Shown: positions 37,121 through 49,218 of the stretch, piece by piece
Numbering within the stretch: position 1 is the stretch's first letter
Layout: each line of letters begins with the position of its first letter
DNA from: Litomosoides sigmodontis
Lineage: Eukaryota; Nematoda; Chromadorea; Rhabditida; Onchocercidae
Reading direction: 5' to 3'
Assembly: GCA_963070105.1 (NCBI GenBank)
Contig: OY718805.1
Location: 1,820,001-1,884,000 of the forward strand
DNA length: 64,000 nucleotides
Program-made: the position numbers and the translations under genes
The notes under the pieces: generated by a model
Database searches by the model: none
What the model was told of the DNA's origin: nothing
What the model saw: the letters and a program-made list of their open reading frames with translations, nothing else

Positions 37121-39861
37121 TGTCCTTTCAATGATCTGTTCACTGTTCCACACGCACCGACACATACACACTACATGTGATGTCAATTTTCGGACCACTT
37201 CCTTCACCTCTCGGCCATCCATCCACCTGTCCATCAATCCACCCAATGCAAATCTTTTTTCCCTTTTATTTAAAATTGAATTATTTCTTCCATTTAAAAA
37301 ATATAATTCTATTCTTCATCTCGTCCCAAAAATTTATTTGTTCGCTCAGATTGTTTCATTTTCATTGGCAAAATATTCCATTTTTCTTCATTTTCAGAAT
37401 TTTTACTGCCAGTATCACGACGAACATTCAGAACTCTTTTGCTCCTTTACTTCTTATGCAACTTATTGAAATATCTAATTATTTCTCTACTTTCATCCTC
37501 TATCTTTCTCTCTTTCCCTCTCTCTCTCTCTCCGCCTCTTGTTTGCCTTTTCTGCACTCTCTCTTGCAATATGTAAATTTCGTAGGGAAAATTAAAAACT
37601 AATTTGATTGGACAAAATAGTATATTTATTTGTACAGCGTTCTAATGAAGCTATTTCTAATGAGAGTGAGGAGTTAATATAAACGTAATTTTTATTTACT
37701 AAATTCTTCCAATACATTCGTCATTTCGAATATGCAAAAAAAAAAAACCGTGAAAGTGCAAATGGATAAGCTAATTTTGCCTTCTCCTCTCAATTGAGTA
37801 AACGTCATAGTTTCATACGGTTGAAAAATAGCCTTTCTACTGCTTCACTATCTTTTCACATGTTTACCTTCGCCGATTCTTTCTGTTTAATTGAAGTTTG
37901 ATTTCAGTGAGAGGAGAAGGAGAAGGCAGAGTGAACGATGTGAGCAGTCGCATTTTTGCAATCATTAAATTGTTACCTTGAAAATGATGGCCTTTTCTCT
38001 TTCCACTGCAAAAGGTGACCAAGAAGACCCTACGCTGTATAATTGAAATTAAAATTGTTTTTTTCCTCTTTTTTTTTGCCCAGTAATTTGCCTTCTTCTA
38101 CATTGAGACGTTTGGCCTGGCAGTTCGTCCGTCCATTTCATCTGATGTACTTCCGTTCTTTTCACTGATTAGTTGTCACTTCAAGGATGACGACTCTCAC
38201 CATGGACAGTGTGGACCTGACGATTTGAGGACACATTTCGCCTAAAACACATGCGCTTTCGACGGGTTCTTTTTTTGCGAATAATGTCTGAGAAGCAAGT
38301 GTACAGTGTAACATTAAAAAAGGGAGAAAGAGGAGAGGGAGAGGGAGAGGGAGAGAGAGAGAGAGAAAGGAAGGGAAAAAACACAAATACATATAGACGT
38401 GGAGTGATGAGTGACCTTGTAACTAACCATTTATCATCATCCAAACAGCGCCGCCACAGAACTTTCACTTCTTGAACTATCAGCGAACTATAATTTTTCT
38501 TCACTAAAATGATCGTTGAAAGCTATGTGAAACATATAAGAATTAATCATTCTTTTATTCAAATTCATTCCTTCACAATTCTCACACGTAAAGTCATTGA
38601 GAGCTGTTTTTTGCATGTAAAATCGTTCCAAAATCCATTACGTGTTTTAAAATGGTGGAGTAAGCGTTGCATGTGGAGGAGGAATTCAATTCAAAATTTA
38701 ACATGTTAAAAGCTACAGCTCAAAATACCACAACCAATTTATTGCTAATCGCTAGTTACGTCTACTTACAGCTTATCTTGCAGTTCTTGAAGTTTCAGTA
38801 TTACTTGTGCTCTTTGATGAAAGAGAGAGAAATTGTCGGTTCAAACAATATGGTCGATAATTAAAAGAATGCAACTATTACATTACCGTTCGTGATTGGT
38901 CATCTATAATAAGTCAATTGAGCATCCGTGAGAAGAAGCGCCACCACTCGAAGCTATAAGTGAACCTAAAATTGCTTCGATAATTATAGCATGAGGGGAA
39001 AAAAAGCATTTCAGTAGAGGTTCTGTGGGAACCAATCAAACAAGTAAAATAACCTGGTTGATGAAATTACATGACCTTCATTTCCCCTTTTTACAACCAC
39101 GTTAATCTGTGACGAGTCACCGCTTTATCATTATCACTATCACTGTCACCATCGCTATCAATGTCATCAATTATTGTTTGTCTTATTGCTATTATTATTT
39201 ATGGAAAATTGGTTGTGAGACTGACCAACGACACTCAACGAGACATCGACACGTGAAAATCTCGTTTTTCAAATTAAATTCATTTAATGGTCATTCATTA
39301 CTTTATGCTACTGCTGGTTATCAGCTTCCAGCGGTATCGTATCATTCATTTTCTATATCCAGTTCTATACTTTCATCTTCAAAAACTTGTTTTCTTCACT
39401 CACTAAATTTCGTTTTCATTATAATCAGTTCTATGACGTCATCGTCGTGATCACTATCACCATCGCTAGCATCATCATTATCACTGCTGATTTTGATATT
39501 GCTATCACTAGCGTTAATTATCACTAATTATCGTTAATAACTATCATCAATCATCCACAAGAATGATTTATAATTTGTCAATGATAACATCTCCCACTCG
39601 AACAGTGCTTTTAAATTGAAACAGATTAGCTGAATGTCAGTACTGTGTCTGTAAGCAAACCTCTAAGTTACATACATACCGAGAGGATTCCTCGAAAACA
39701 TCAATTGCGAAATTAGAGGTTGAAAAAATAACTGAAAATGACGATATTTCATTTTGCCAACCTTTCTCATTTGCCGTTATCAGAGATAGCTAAGCTAGCT
39801 CATTTAATTATCGGACAGGTAGTGAGGAAAAGCTCAGGTTGAGGTGTTTTGCAGATGTGTA

Positions 39862-42800
39862 ATGGACAGTTTGGGTGTTGAATCGTGCTCAAGTTCGCAC
39901 TCATCCTCGTCGATACCCGGTTTGAACCTGATTTGTTCCAGTAATCACGTCGAACGGCGACCATCCGATTCATCGAACAGCTCCGAAACATCCATCTCAC
40001 CAACACCATCCACCAACATCGATGCAAACAGACGGTTTGTTAATTTCGTATATTTCTTCATAAATTCCATGATTAAATTTTTGATGTATTTGGAAGGGAA
40101 AAAAAAAGAGCTAATTGACTTATGCAAATAATATTCGGTTAATTTTTTCACTAAAGAGGAAAAAAAAAAGGAGAAGAAATGTCAAGTAGTATGTCGATTA
40201 TTTTCTAACCAAGAAAAAAAAAACTATTCTGGAGCAGGCTATCCATAAATGAAAATTACCGGAATGATGTGTACTGGGAGAAGCGACACCAAAACAACGA
40301 TAGCACAAAACGATCACGTGAAAGACGTCGTATGAATGATGTGGTTGGCACTTATAAAATTTTAAAATAAAAATGAACTTTTTTTTTAAAAAATTTAAAT
40401 TTTTGATAATTTTTGATAATTTTTGATAGAAAAATAATTAGTAAAAAATAATTGTGGTGAAGTACGTTTCATTGGAATTAAGTTTTAGATTATGGAACAA
40501 AAGCTGTTCGAATTAACCAAAGAAAACAATCTGCTGAGAAGTCGCTTGAAACAACAACAACAACAACAACAACAGCAACAGCAACAGCTGCAACAACAAG
40601 CATTGACACGCTTGATGACACCTGCTACGCATGATACTGTCATTGTATCAACAGCGCAAAGGAAGGATATGATTGGTACAGTGATACCGACGGTACCATC
40701 ACTGCCGGTTTCGTCGGTAACAACACTTGCAGCTAATTTGGCAAATGTTATTGGACAACCATCAAAGCTACCAGCAGTGTTTCCGACGCATTTATTTGCT
40801 GCTACACCTCTGCTTGCTACACCATCCGGTTCCGTACCTCCTACACCTTCAATCTTTCAACAAACTGGAACTGCTTCAACATCACTCTTGACACCTGTAA
40901 ATGCTAATGCTGCACCACAGATGAACGCATCTGCAGTGCAGCAATTTCCGGCACTGCAAATATGCACCCTTCAAGCTGCACTGCAACAGGTACAACAGGT
41001 GGGTACTTTAGGATAATTTAAAATGTTCATTTTCAAGACGTATCATTTTCGATGCTAATTTATGCAGGCATAGTCCAGAAGCTTATTTTTTGTTAACAGA
41101 GGAAGGATTATTAATTCAGAATTACTGCTCATCAACCGGACCAGCAACAATTTCTTCCGGACACGGCGCATTTCAACCGTTTCACAGTTCACGTGATCCA
41201 ACAAGTTCTACACAAAGTTACAGTCCCGACTCATCGACAACTGATGCTACACCAATAGACTATTCAATGCACGGCACGATTCATGCAGGTTGCTGCTCAT
41301 TTGATGGTACAGGAGAGACGAGATATGATTCATGTAATGTACCGTACATTCCATCAATTATTTGCAAATTTTTGTAGAAACATCCTCTGATCCGTCACAC
41401 ATTTTGCGATATCAAATACTGGAACGACAACCGGATTTGTCAACAGAAACTGGAATGGAACAGCGAATATCGAACGATGCGCTGGCGCAGTCGTCATCCT
41501 CGTCAGATAATGCTCGAGAGAGTGATCCGGACGATAAGCCTCGATCATTGCTCGGCTCATTACTTGCCACTAAACGGACCTCACCGTTGGTTGCACAGAG
41601 TCGAACGGATACCCATTCCGGTCTCAACAATTCATCACCCAAAGATGTAAACTAAGTCAAGCAAATGAAAAATTTGTAAATTTATTTATACGAGGAAATT
41701 TTAATTTGTTTCAATTGGCAAGCATAGTTTTTACTTGTTAATTAAAGGTAAATTAAGCGATTAGTTAATTGATACCAAATGAGGAACGCTTAATTACTAG
41801 TTCAGTCTGACATTTCAATACACCCGTAGCAGCAGCGCTCAAAAAACATTTACAGTATCCTCTCTGCAACATCAAATTCCATAATTGAAATTGTACAAGC
41901 GTATAAAATTAGAATTTAAAATTACGTAAAAGTAGTTGCATAGCGTGAAAGAAACGAAATGTCATTTTGAATTCCCTGTAGGAAGTGAATGATTTATTTG
42001 CAGAATGATTTGAAAAAGTGTTTGAGTAGTTTGGCAGTAAATTTGAGTACCGCTTTAACAGCACCAGGAACACGAACTGTACCATTAGATGGAAGGTCAT
42101 CTAAGCCTGGCGCAATATGTTCCGGCACGTCAACAACAAAAAGTGATAGCAGTGATAGCATGGATTCAGCAGCCAGTAACAATAGCACAACTGATTCAAT
42201 GAGATCACAGCTTAGTCCAACATCGAAACACTCTGCAATTGTTAAAGCCTTACGTTCACGACCATCTAGCAAGGTAAAATTGAGCAGCAGAAATAATGCA
42301 GCACTCGCTGACCATTAATCATCCCAAATCATTATTAATTAATTAACAACAATAATAATTAATAATAGTAAAAGCAAACAAACAGACAACAAGTAGCTAG
42401 TGATAGCGACAGCAACAACAACAAACAACAAACAGCGAACAGCGAACAGTAACGATAACAATAAAAAACAACAACAACAACAACAACAATATTATTAGCA
42501 ATAATGATAATGATATTAATAGTAATGATAACAATAACAATAACAGCAACAATAACACTAATAATAACAATATCAACAACAATGATAACAATTAATAGTA
42601 GTAGTATTGAAGTTATTGGATTTAAATTTGACACTTTTTAACATTCAAGTTTATTTGAATTGTTACAGCAACAATACATGGATCGTCGTCGGCGCAACAA
42701 TGAAGCAGCAAAACGATGTCGTGCAAATCGACGTGCGCAATTTGAATATCGCAGCAAACGAGCTCAGCAATTGGAAGCGGAAAATGATGAACTGCGACGT

Positions 42801-42881
42801 GAGATGAATCGTTTGAACGAAGAGTTGGAGCAATTGAAAGCGTTACACGCAGCTAAAAATGTTTCCGTTCTTCAACGATAA
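39862..42881 (+). CDS. Transcription factor with two separate bZIP domains, 7 exons
   Basis: Predicted nuclear DNA-binding protein, 583 aa. Exons: 39862-40034, 40238-40343, 40489-41002, 41100-41306, 41378-41646, 42004-42273, 42669-42881 (1752 nt, all phases fit). Domain 1 (residues about 62-116): YWEKR then N77-x7-R85, zipper d-positions M95, L102, L109, then 12 glutamines (115-126); it resembles the PAR/CES-2/NFIL3 class. A Ser/Thr/Gln-rich middle of about 380 residues follows. Domain 2 (residues 516-583, the C-terminus): YMDRRRRNNEAAKRCRANRR with N523-x7-R531 and leucines 548, 555, 562, 569. The start ATG is 7 bases after a GTTTTGCAG acceptor, so trans-splicing or an upstream exon is possible. 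The exon 3-4 and 4-5 splice choices are inferred from phase. The 3' UTR is probably long, with AATAAA at 43647. Two bZIPs in one chain are rare. Confidence 0.85.
40550..40600 (+). repeat. CAA/CAG repeat encoding polyglutamine after zipper 1
   Basis: Twelve glutamine codons, a leucine, then three more. In frame inside bZIP exon 3, so it is translated and extends the first zipper helix. Likely length-polymorphic. Confidence 0.85.
42405..42600. repeat. CAA/AAT-rich low-complexity block in the last intron of the bZIP gene
   Basis: About 195 bp of ACAACA, AATAAT and ATGATA units between the exon 6 donor (AAG|GTAAAA) and the exon 7 acceptor (TGTTACAG). Minus-strand poly-Leu/Val/Ile open frames here are artefacts. 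Confidence 0.85.
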
Positions 42882-44350
42882 TTTTTCTTCTTCTGTTTTT
42901 TTTTTAGGAATTTTTACTTTTAATTAAATTAAATTCCATCGTTACTGTCATCTATTACTGCCAGTTTTTTTTTTCTCATTGCAAAAGCAGAAAAAAAAAA
43001 GCGAAGAGAAACTTTTATCAGTTAGTTGTAGCTCTCTTTCTGTTAGCTTTCTTTTGTTTTAAATTTCATGCAAACTTACTAGCTATACTGGTCGTGGCGG
43101 ATCAGTCGAACCAATTGTATATGCTTTTGTTCGAGCTTCCAGCGATGATTTAATTGAAGAGTATTAAAAAAATTGGAAACGTTTAGTTTGAGAGAAGAAA
43201 GAAATTTCAACTGTTTGAGCGAGTTTCGTAATTGCTGCTGCATATGTCTGACCTCAGTCTTTTTTCCCTTTTTTCTTTTGCGATCATTTCGAACCGAAAA
43301 TTCAACGCGTCATTTACATGATGACATAGCGAATTTGTGTTCCAAACGTATGTGTGTCTTTGTGAATGTGTGCATGTATGTGGGTGTGTGTGTGTGTGTG
43401 TGCGTGTGCGTGCGTGTGTGTGTGTGTACGTGCGTGCACACGTGGGTGTTCAAAAGAAATGTTTGATATGCTTTACCGAATTATACATCACTGTATGTCT
43501 TTTGACCTCAGTTTTTTGTTTCCTTTACAATCTTTTCGATATATTTTCTCTCTTACTCTTTAAGTTTAATCAATTAATTGAATTTAATTAAAAAAAAAAC
43601 AGTTATGTTGACTATGTAAATTTTTAGCTATCGTTCACACGAATGCAATAAATTTTGTTTCTTTTTGTAAACTATTTTAGTTGATATTCTATGATACTGA
43701 AATATACTGTGATGACACTATTGATTAATTAATTAAAATGATTGATTTGTTGAAATGTCCTGAATTGTTAATTTAAAAATAAATGGGAAATTTTATTACC
43801 ATTGAGTTAAAATTATACAATTGTTTCAATTTCCTATTTTTCATAACGAGTTTTCAATTATTTTAATCTATTCAAATATGCAATTGAATTCGTCTTTTTC
43901 TTAGTTTTTTTGTCGTTACCTTTTCTGATAAAAAATAGGAAAATTTCGCAGAACTGAGTATTTCTTATCGTTAGAATATTTATTTTTGTTCGCAAAATTT
44001 CAAAATATTTCAGCTGAATTGAAATAACGCCTTCAAATTTGCATAATATTATTAAAATGAAACACTGAAACAGCACGAATAAAAGAGAAATGAAATTTGA
44101 TGTCATTTGTTCTATTTCTTAATTCCTTTCGAAATTCCTGTTTGCGATCCTTTACCCTAAAAGTGTCATCCCATACTTAATGCAATGCAATACAAATTTC
44201 CTCCTTTCCCTCTCTCTTTTCTCTCTTTTAAATTTCTACCAATTACTTTCAAAAGTTTGAATTTGTTAAATATATCAAATTTTTAGTTTAGATAAAATAG
44301 ACAAAGAGAAGACAGGCGCACTTTCAAATTATTTTAATTTAAAAATTTAA
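42882..44350. other. bZIP 3' UTR and convergent spacer
   Basis: Contains the bZIP 3' UTR up to AATAAA at 43647-43652, a (GT)n/(GC-GT)n microsatellite at about 43378-43444, and AT-rich DNA to the tyrosine-kinase stop. No exon seen. Confidence 0.5.
43378..43444. repeat. (GT)n/(GTGC)n microsatellite in the bZIP 3' UTR
   Basis: Alternating GT with GTGCGTGC interruptions. It lies before the likely poly(A) signal, so it is probably transcribed; GU repeats can bind CELF-type RNA-binding proteins (inference). Confidence 0.8.
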
Positions 44351-47300
44351 TTAATTCCTTCTTGATTCACTGAATGGAATGCCTACCGAAGTTTGATTTA
44401 GCGGACTACTCGGAACACGTTTTAGGGATTTGTTCTTCGAAGCGCTAGTCTTTTTGGAAGAGCTCGTATCCTTGCCTGATTGCATTCCGGTCGCAGCTGC
44501 ATTGTCCGATTGTCGTCCGTGATGGCCAATGTGTTTGGCTATTTTTTCCAATTTCTTCACCGCCTGAAGCAAATGTTTTAGGCATAACAAAAGACAAAAG
44601 TACAACGTGTAGAAAGCAAATTCATGAAGTCAATAACAATTTAAAATTTTCACTTAAATCTTAAAAGTGCTAACATCCCATGAAGTGAATTCAAAATATT
44701 TTTGGAAAAGTTTAGGAATTATTTTTTCTCTTTTCTTTGAATAAATAGACATAATTTCATCAATTATTTCTGATAATTTCAAAAAAAAAAGAATGCATCG
44801 GTCATTGTCCATCGAGTTGATGCATTTTGATGCCAACAATGTTTAATTAACGCCGATATACCCTCAGGCGCTTCCGGTATTTCCATTCTTTCACCGCGCA
44901 ACACCTAAATTATTATTTTTCATTTTCCATTTACATAAATGTGTAAATATCACTTTTTAATTCAAAAACAAAAAAAAACAAACTCCAACCATCTTCTTCA
45001 CTTCTGTATTTGTTAAGCCTTTGTATGGCTCTTCGCCATCATTAAATACCTCGCATACAGTTATGCTAAATGAGTAAACATCCGTCTTCAAGCTGTAAAC
45101 AAACGTAGCAATCGTTTCAGGTGCTGTCCATTTGATTGGCACCTTCTTTGATGTTTTCATTTTATAAATTATCCCTTCACGTGACATACCAAAATCACTT
45201 ATTTTAGCCTACAAACGTCACTTTTCTCCTTGTTAATTGATAAATTTTAAATGTTTAAATTATCGAATGTGTCAGTTAAGTGGGAAAAAAAAAGAAAGAT
45301 GAAATGATTTGATTAATAAGCGAGGAGAGTGATGCAAATTGAAAAATGAAATTTCAAGTAGTTCAGGTGAAGCAGCATCTGACCACTTTATCCTTCGTGT
45401 ACAGAATATTTCGGGCGGCAATGTCGCGATGTATGCATTTCTTCGAGTGCAAGTATTGTAAGCCGTATGCTGCACCGAGACACATTTTCTCCACTTTCTC
45501 ATCGTCTGAAACACTTCCTTTCCGATTCTTTAGATCTTCCGATAAACATCCACCTTTAACCTGAAATTGTCAAACATCAACTACACAAGTTTTAAAAGTT
45601 TTTAATTCATAAGCCCTTTTTTCAAAGTTCTTTCCATCTTTTATTTTCCGCCCTAGTTTTAAATTTTAGTTTGAAAAGTATTTTAGTTGCAAAAATTATC
45701 CCATAAAAATGGAAGTTAAATATTTAAACGAAATGGAGTAAACGCTGTGTTACCAATTCAATTACAATCATCAATGGTTCACGGTCTACCGCAACGCCAT
45801 AAATGCGAACAATATTGTCGTGATCGTAGTGACGCATCAGACGTGCCTCGTGCATCATTTCCTTAATTTTCTCCTTTCGAAATGCCATTTGCGCTTCCGT
45901 AATCGTAACTTTTGCCTAAATTAATCAACAAAATATATAAAAATTGCATAAAAATGCATTTGTGAGAATAAAATTTAAATTTAGCTCCTATTAATAATTA
46001 TTATTACCCCACGTAATTCACGTGGAATTTCTTCGTACATTTATTCCACTCATATTTCGATACGATTGCCTTAAGACACTAACAATTTTCACGGCGCATT
46101 CAGTTTTCTTCTTGTTAATGGTCAATTCACCCGACCGAACTTCACCAAATGCGCCAGAGCCGAGCACTTCTTTAAGAGTAATGTCATCATGACTAAATTC
46201 CCACGGTTGACGCTTAATTGCTTTGATCAATACACTATTTTCCAGCTGCACAATACAAATATTCTTTAAAATTTTGCAAAAATTTAATTTGATTACCGAA
46301 AATTATTCTGCATAAAGCGCTAATTTGCTTTTGCCCCACAGTTTGTCAGTAAAAATTTTAAATTTTCAAATGTCTTTTGCAAAAGAATTTAAGACCTTTC
46401 TTTTTCAAAAGTGGAAATTGTAACTTTGTGAAAACACTCAACACGTAATTCTCTAAAAATATGAGGAACAGTACATGCAAGTTAATTTGTACATGCAAGT
46501 GAGAATGCAAACATAAAATCAGTAAGACATATAATTTATAATAACTGATATTTTACCAGTGAAATTATTGAAGTTTTGAATTACTAGGGAACTTTAAAAA
46601 AAGACCATACCTCAGGATTAATTGGACTGCCTTTTTTCACGTAATGTTCAATTAATTCAAAAATTGACATAAATTTGATCGCTTCAATTGCAATCCATAC
46701 AATTTGCCCATTTGGAAGCTTTTGCTTTTTAACAATTATGTGCCTAATCTAAATGATTTCAATAAATTTCTTTAATGAACTAGTAAAGCTAAATTCAAAT
46801 CCTATTTAAATGTAAATGTTGCGGGATGGGATGATTTTCGGCATAGTTATTTTTACATTGAATGAAGAAAAAAATGTAAGACAAACTGATTGCCCTGTGT
46901 GTTCCATGGATACACGCACTGATATGATTACTTCACGTGGATCAGTTGGTCGTGGCTGTGACACACGCACGAGAAAATCTCCAACCTATGGCATAATTTA
47001 TTTTCATTCTATTATTATTATTACTATTTTTTTATAAACAAAGCGAAATGATGTAAAAATGAAATAAGAAATTAAAATTGACTAATTAGATAACTAATTA
47101 GGATAAAACGATCTTCTTCCTTTATTTTGTACATTACTATTATTTGTAAATAAAAACTTTAGTCAAAATTTCGTTGCAATCTTCCCGCGGTAGTAAGCCG
47201 TGGAAGTATTCTTCATCCTCTAAATCTTGCGGTATATCTTCTACCCCATCCTTTTTGCTTCTCTTCTCTGAAATTTATTCTTACAACTTTTTTTTGAATA

Positions 47301-47512
47301 AATTCAATTACGAAATTTTAGTATTTGAGTAGTGACGATGATATTACGACTGTCAAACAATCGCTTTTGTAGCCTCTGAGATAATTAAAATCCTCACTTG
47401 AATTTAGTGAAAATTAATTAGTTTTTGAAGTGATAGATGCTTAGACGTACAGGTAGGTGTAATGGAGGGGAAATGAACCTGAATGAATTGACTTAGAAGG
47501 TTTCTTCACCAT
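44351..47512 (-). CDS. Fer/Fps-like SH2-domain non-receptor tyrosine kinase, 10 exons
   Basis: Cytoplasmic tyrosine kinase of the nematode-expanded Fer-like family (SH2 plus kinase, no F-BAR). Exons: 47479-47512, 47158-47267, 46887-46985, 46611-46748, 46084-46245, 45754-45915, 45387-45560, 44990-45208, 44797-44904, 44351-44563; 1419 nt, 472 aa. SH2 at residues about 30-125: [10 protein letters not shown], then GDFLVRVS. Kinase at about 145-410: GSGAFGEV (156-163), Lys180 in AVKI, Glu204, HRDIAARN (279-286), DFG (298-300), activation-loop Tyr307, WTAPE. A basic Ser/Lys-rich tail follows. All catalytic residues are present. Exon 1 is a short 34-nt exon found by phase matching ([11 protein letters not shown]). 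The last intron starts with GC (GAT|GCATTC); without that splice the kinase would end in a run of Phe before its final helix. Confidence 0.93.
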
Positions 47513-49218
47513 TGATTTCCAAGCTAATAGAGAAAACCCAGCCGAACTTCAACTTTGTGTTTAAGTGTAAAATAATAAACGTTTGCATTGTTTTTAAGCA
47601 CTTTTATATATCAGAGTTGTTTGGCATCCTAGAAATTCAAAAATGAAAATTTGCATTTCAATAAATTATTTTGCAATTAAAATTTCTAAAAATTTCAACC
47701 TTTTGCAGCGCGACATAGCTGCATTAAATTTCAAGTTCGGAATGTTTCCATTTAAATTTTGTTTAATGAAAAACGATGAAACATTTGCGTTTCATTTTTT
47801 CCAATTTTAAAATCAAATTTAATTGGATTATTTCATCGCCAACAATTTACGATAATTTTTTAAATGTTAGCATTGTTTTTTCTCGGTTCGTTTTTTTTTC
47901 GTGCATTAAAACTTTTAAAACATTTCAATATAAAATTATCTACTTTTACAATTTACTAAAGCGAATAATTTTTGTTAAAGCAATGCTTAAAATTAATTTA
48001 TTCTGAAATTAATTTCGCTGCAACTATTAAATGCTGATGTTCTAATTTAGAAAATTTTAATTTAGAAATGTTTTGCTGATATAGGTAGGTAGAGGGCTAC
48101 GGAGGTGACAATTTTTTTGCAATTAAAGCTCTTAAAAAACTTTTCACTGTTTTTTTGTTGAATTAGAAATGTTTGGCACATTTTTTGCTTTCCGAGAAGC
48201 TACAAGAAATTTTTGGGAAAGTTGAAACATTTCGTTGTGAAACATTCCTTGGAGAAGTTTGCTTGGTTGATTGATGCACGTGAGTGCGGTCGAAGCCAAG
48301 TGTAGTTGAATAAATGATTTATCCTTACAGTAATCCGTTACGGTAATCCGTCACAGTAATTTATCCATTAGGATAAACAACAACGAGAATGCCAGCAGCA
48401 CCGACAATCGTTCTTGAGACGACTAGCCTCTCCGAGACCCTCCCACTTGATCTCCCTAGTTCCGTACAAGGGGAATGCCTCCTTTTTGAAAACGTGATCT
48501 ACATATATAGTTGATAGAGAGGGGCGGGTTACAGATACTGAGTGATTGGTCGACATCAACATGGATTGGTAAGAAACGCGGGAAACAGTTTGGTTGAATA
48601 ATACACTGAATAGCAAATTACATGACAGATTAACTAACATCGCGGGGGAGGGGACTGGGGAAGGATACGATAGGTGACGGATGAATTGATTACATACATT
48701 TAAATGAATAGATGAAATGCAATGTTTACAATAAACGTATTTCCCGTTAGACCCCAGGCTTCTCGACACATTTCGCTTTGTAAAAAGTTTTTAATGCAAA
48801 TTTTTGATTTTGTAATTTAATAAGTGCTCTTCGATGTATCATGCAAGAATGTTGAAATGGATTAATTTTATAATTTGGATATGCAAATTTCCACAATTAT
48901 CATAAGGCTTGAATGGTGCTATTGATCGATTATTTCGCTACAATTTTTAAATAAAACTGGAATGTATAGGAAGAACCACTTGTGGTCAAATTAAATTGTC
49001 GTCGCCGTAGCATCTCAGGGATCTCAGGTCATCTCAGGTAAAATAACATTTCCCATTCATCCACTGGTGTCCTTCAAATCACGTATTTGTAATAGAAATG
49101 CACGTTTCTTGGAGGTGCATGGTAAGACTGGTTAACTGGAAGGAATTTTCGACATTTTAGAAGATACTGTCGTCGTACAACTACAAGCATTACTATCATT
49201 TATCCTATGATTTAAGCG
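47513..49218. other. Spacer upstream of the tyrosine kinase, downstream of the GPCR
   Basis: About 1.7 kb. AT-rich except for a more GC-rich island at about 48380-48700. Short imperfect repeats of the form CAGTAATCCGTTACGG occur at 48329-48362, flanked by TTATCCT/AGGATAA arms. Neither the minus-strand frame of 133 codons (48368-48769) nor the 41-codon plus-strand frame (48389-48514) has recognisable domains. Confidence 0.45.

Larger units (their letters stand above)
28372..39861. other. Long gene-poor region (about 11.5 kb) with GA/CT tracts and palindromes
   Basis: No convincing exon with family similarity was found on either strand. It holds many polypurine/polypyrimidine microsatellites, at least three notable palindromes or hairpins (listed separately), a (GT)n tract at 35212-35255, and degenerate ATCACT/ATCATC repeats at about 39120-39560. 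It lies upstream of the bZIP gene, so distal enhancers, a long 5' UTR intron, or a neural or developmental gene's non-coding first exons are possible. This is inference from position only. Confidence 0.5.

Noticed and set aside
37050..37130. tRNA-like GC-rich segment
   Set aside because: No correct acceptor stem, A box or B box; only two local hairpins.
37131..37602. Two overlapping plus-strand frames of 112 and 141 codons
   Set aside because: Phe/Ser/Leu-rich translation of a T/C-rich stretch; both frames open in the same place, no start or splice context.
42359..42634. Minus-strand hydrophobic open frames inside the bZIP gene
   Set aside because: Translation of the CAA/AAT block in the last intron, antisense to a well-supported gene.
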